From Shimia aestuarii (GTDB taxonomy: Bacteria; Pseudomonadota; Alphaproteobacteria; Rhodobacterales; Rhodobacteraceae): a stretch of DNA of 64,000 nucleotides. Location of the stretch: contig NZ_JAKVRD010000001.1 of assembly GCF_022814865.1 (NCBI RefSeq), positions 124,001 through 188,000 of the forward strand. Direction: 5' to 3'. Positions within the stretch are counted from its first letter, which is position 1, and the number at the start of each line of letters is the position of its first letter. The notes under the pieces were generated by a model that ran no database searches, was not told the DNA's origin, and saw only the letters and a list, made by a program, of their open reading frames with translations. The position numbers and the translations under genes are program-made. This document shows positions 63,402 through 64,000 of this stretch, in pieces.

Positions 63402-64000
63402 ATGGCCAAAGCATTCGCATCCCAAGGCGACATGACCGAAAAAGAAATCTCCTTCACCGAAGTCGGCGAAGGTCTCTACGCCTTCACCGCCGAGGGCGAC
63501 CCGAACTCCGGCGTCATCATCGGCGATGACAGCGTGATGATCGTCGAAGCCCAAGCCACGCCGCGCCTCGCCAACAAGGTGATCGAATGCGTGCGCTCGG
63601 TGACCGACAAGCCGATCTCCCACGTGGTCCTGACCCACTACCATGCCGTGCGCGTCCTCGGCGCCTCGGCTTTTGGCGCGGATCAGATCATCATGTCCGA
63701 CACCGCCCGCGCCATGGTCGTGGAACGCGGTCAGGAAGACTGGGACAGCGAATTCCAACGCTTCCCGCGCCTCTTCGAAGGCCATGAATCGATCCCCGGC
63801 CTGACCTATCCCACCACGACCTTCTCGGACTCGATGACCGTCTATCTCGGCAACCGCCGCGTCGATATCCGTCAGATCGGTCGCGCCCACACGGCGGGCG
63901 ACTCGATCATCCACGTCCCGGACCAGAACGTCATGTTCACCGGCGATATCGTCGAATACCACTCCGCCTGTTACTGCGGCGACGGCCATTTCGGCGACTG
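63402..64000 (+). CDS. MBL-fold hydrolase-like protein with altered metal motif (truncated by window end)
   Basis: The first 199 residues of an MBL-fold protein. The metal motif is HYHAVR (H79-R84) where HxHxDH is usual: the first two His remain, but Asp and the third His are Val and Arg. H163 (RAHTAGDS) and D182 (TGDIVEY) are present. No signal peptide is visible. Position after fahA suggests a role in the tyrosine degradation operon, although the function is unknown. The end lies outside the window. Confidence 0.8.
   Translation, partial: MAKAFASQGDMTEKEISFTEVGEGLYAFTAEGDPNSGVIIGDDSVMIVEAQATPRLANKVIECVRSVTDKPISHVVLTHYHAVRVLGASAFGADQIIMSDTARAMVVERGQEDWDSEFQRFPRLFEGHESIPGLTYPTTTFSDSMTVYLGNRRVDIRQIGRAHTAGDSIIHVPDQNVMFTGDIVEYHSACYCGDGHFGD

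Overview
The window reads as chromosomal DNA of an alphaproteobacterium of the Rhodobacterales (Roseobacter type). The evidence is high GC, dense gene packing, a cell-cycle regulator of the DUF1013/TrcR type, the division-positioning ATPase MipZ, an F0 operon with two b-type subunits (b and b'), a SAM-II riboswitch in front of metZ, and a short bacterial SRP RNA. There are about 70 protein genes, one confident small RNA gene and one confident riboswitch. I saw no tRNA, rRNA, insertion sequence, prophage or CRISPR array. Most of the window is ordinary core genome.

Layout. 0-7 kb: an exo/endonuclease-phosphatase gene, then a minus-strand yejABEF-type peptide ABC importer with a small extra membrane protein between yejE and yejF. 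7-13 kb: a membrane-anchored cytochrome c, prephenate dehydratase, an unknown membrane protein, a SRPBCC protein, NudC and a large 5'-nucleotidase. 13.1-13.5 kb: the SRP RNA gene with its own promoter, followed by a cluster of hairpins and direct repeats. 13.5-21.7 kb: RsgA, a Cys-based phosphatase, an MBL-fold protein, and dnaX, ybaB and recR, the last group interrupted by a divergent isochorismatase-type hydrolase and GlxA-type regulator pair. 21.8-24.7 kb: an orphan RTX protein, TrcR and RNase T2. 24.7-27.4 kb: the F0 ATP synthase operon (atpI-B-E-b'-b, minus strand).

27.6-33 kb: accessory regulators and metabolism (ArsR, DMT exporter, LysR, ProX-like deacylase, ATP-grasp, old yellow enzyme). 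33.1-42.4 kb: a translation and secretion block with ffh, three tandem GNAT acetyltransferases, chorismate mutase, rpsP, rimM, trmD, rplS and rpmE; a DMT transporter and a sulfotransferase-like gene are inserted in it. 42.4-49.2 kb: an amino acid oxidoreductase, a CobW GTPase, a GFA protein, a YhhN protein, ftsY, a DMT transporter and YciB. 50.2-52.8 kb: a promoter, SAM-II aptamer, intrinsic terminator, metZ and folE2. 52.9-56.1 kb: a PepSY reductase-like protein with a DUF2946-type partner, then a second trans-sulfuration enzyme. 56.2-60.1 kb: a pseudouridine synthase, mipZ, a DMT exporter and a PLP decarboxylase. 60.1-64 kb: a MarR regulator divergent from hmgA-fahA (homogentisate and tyrosine degradation) and a truncated MBL-fold gene.

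The SRP pathway is complete here: 4.5S-type RNA, Ffh and FtsY. The observations most worth a second look are non-coding or structural. They are two matching tandem-repeat elements (15.2 and 54.9 kb) associated with GTTAAC sites, the hairpin cluster downstream of the SRP RNA, covarying palindromes in the hmgA-fahA operon, the SAM-II/terminator arrangement, an ArsR operator over a possibly leaderless promoter, and two MBL-fold proteins whose metal-binding motif is altered in complementary ways. I did not find a clear undescribed multi-gene system.
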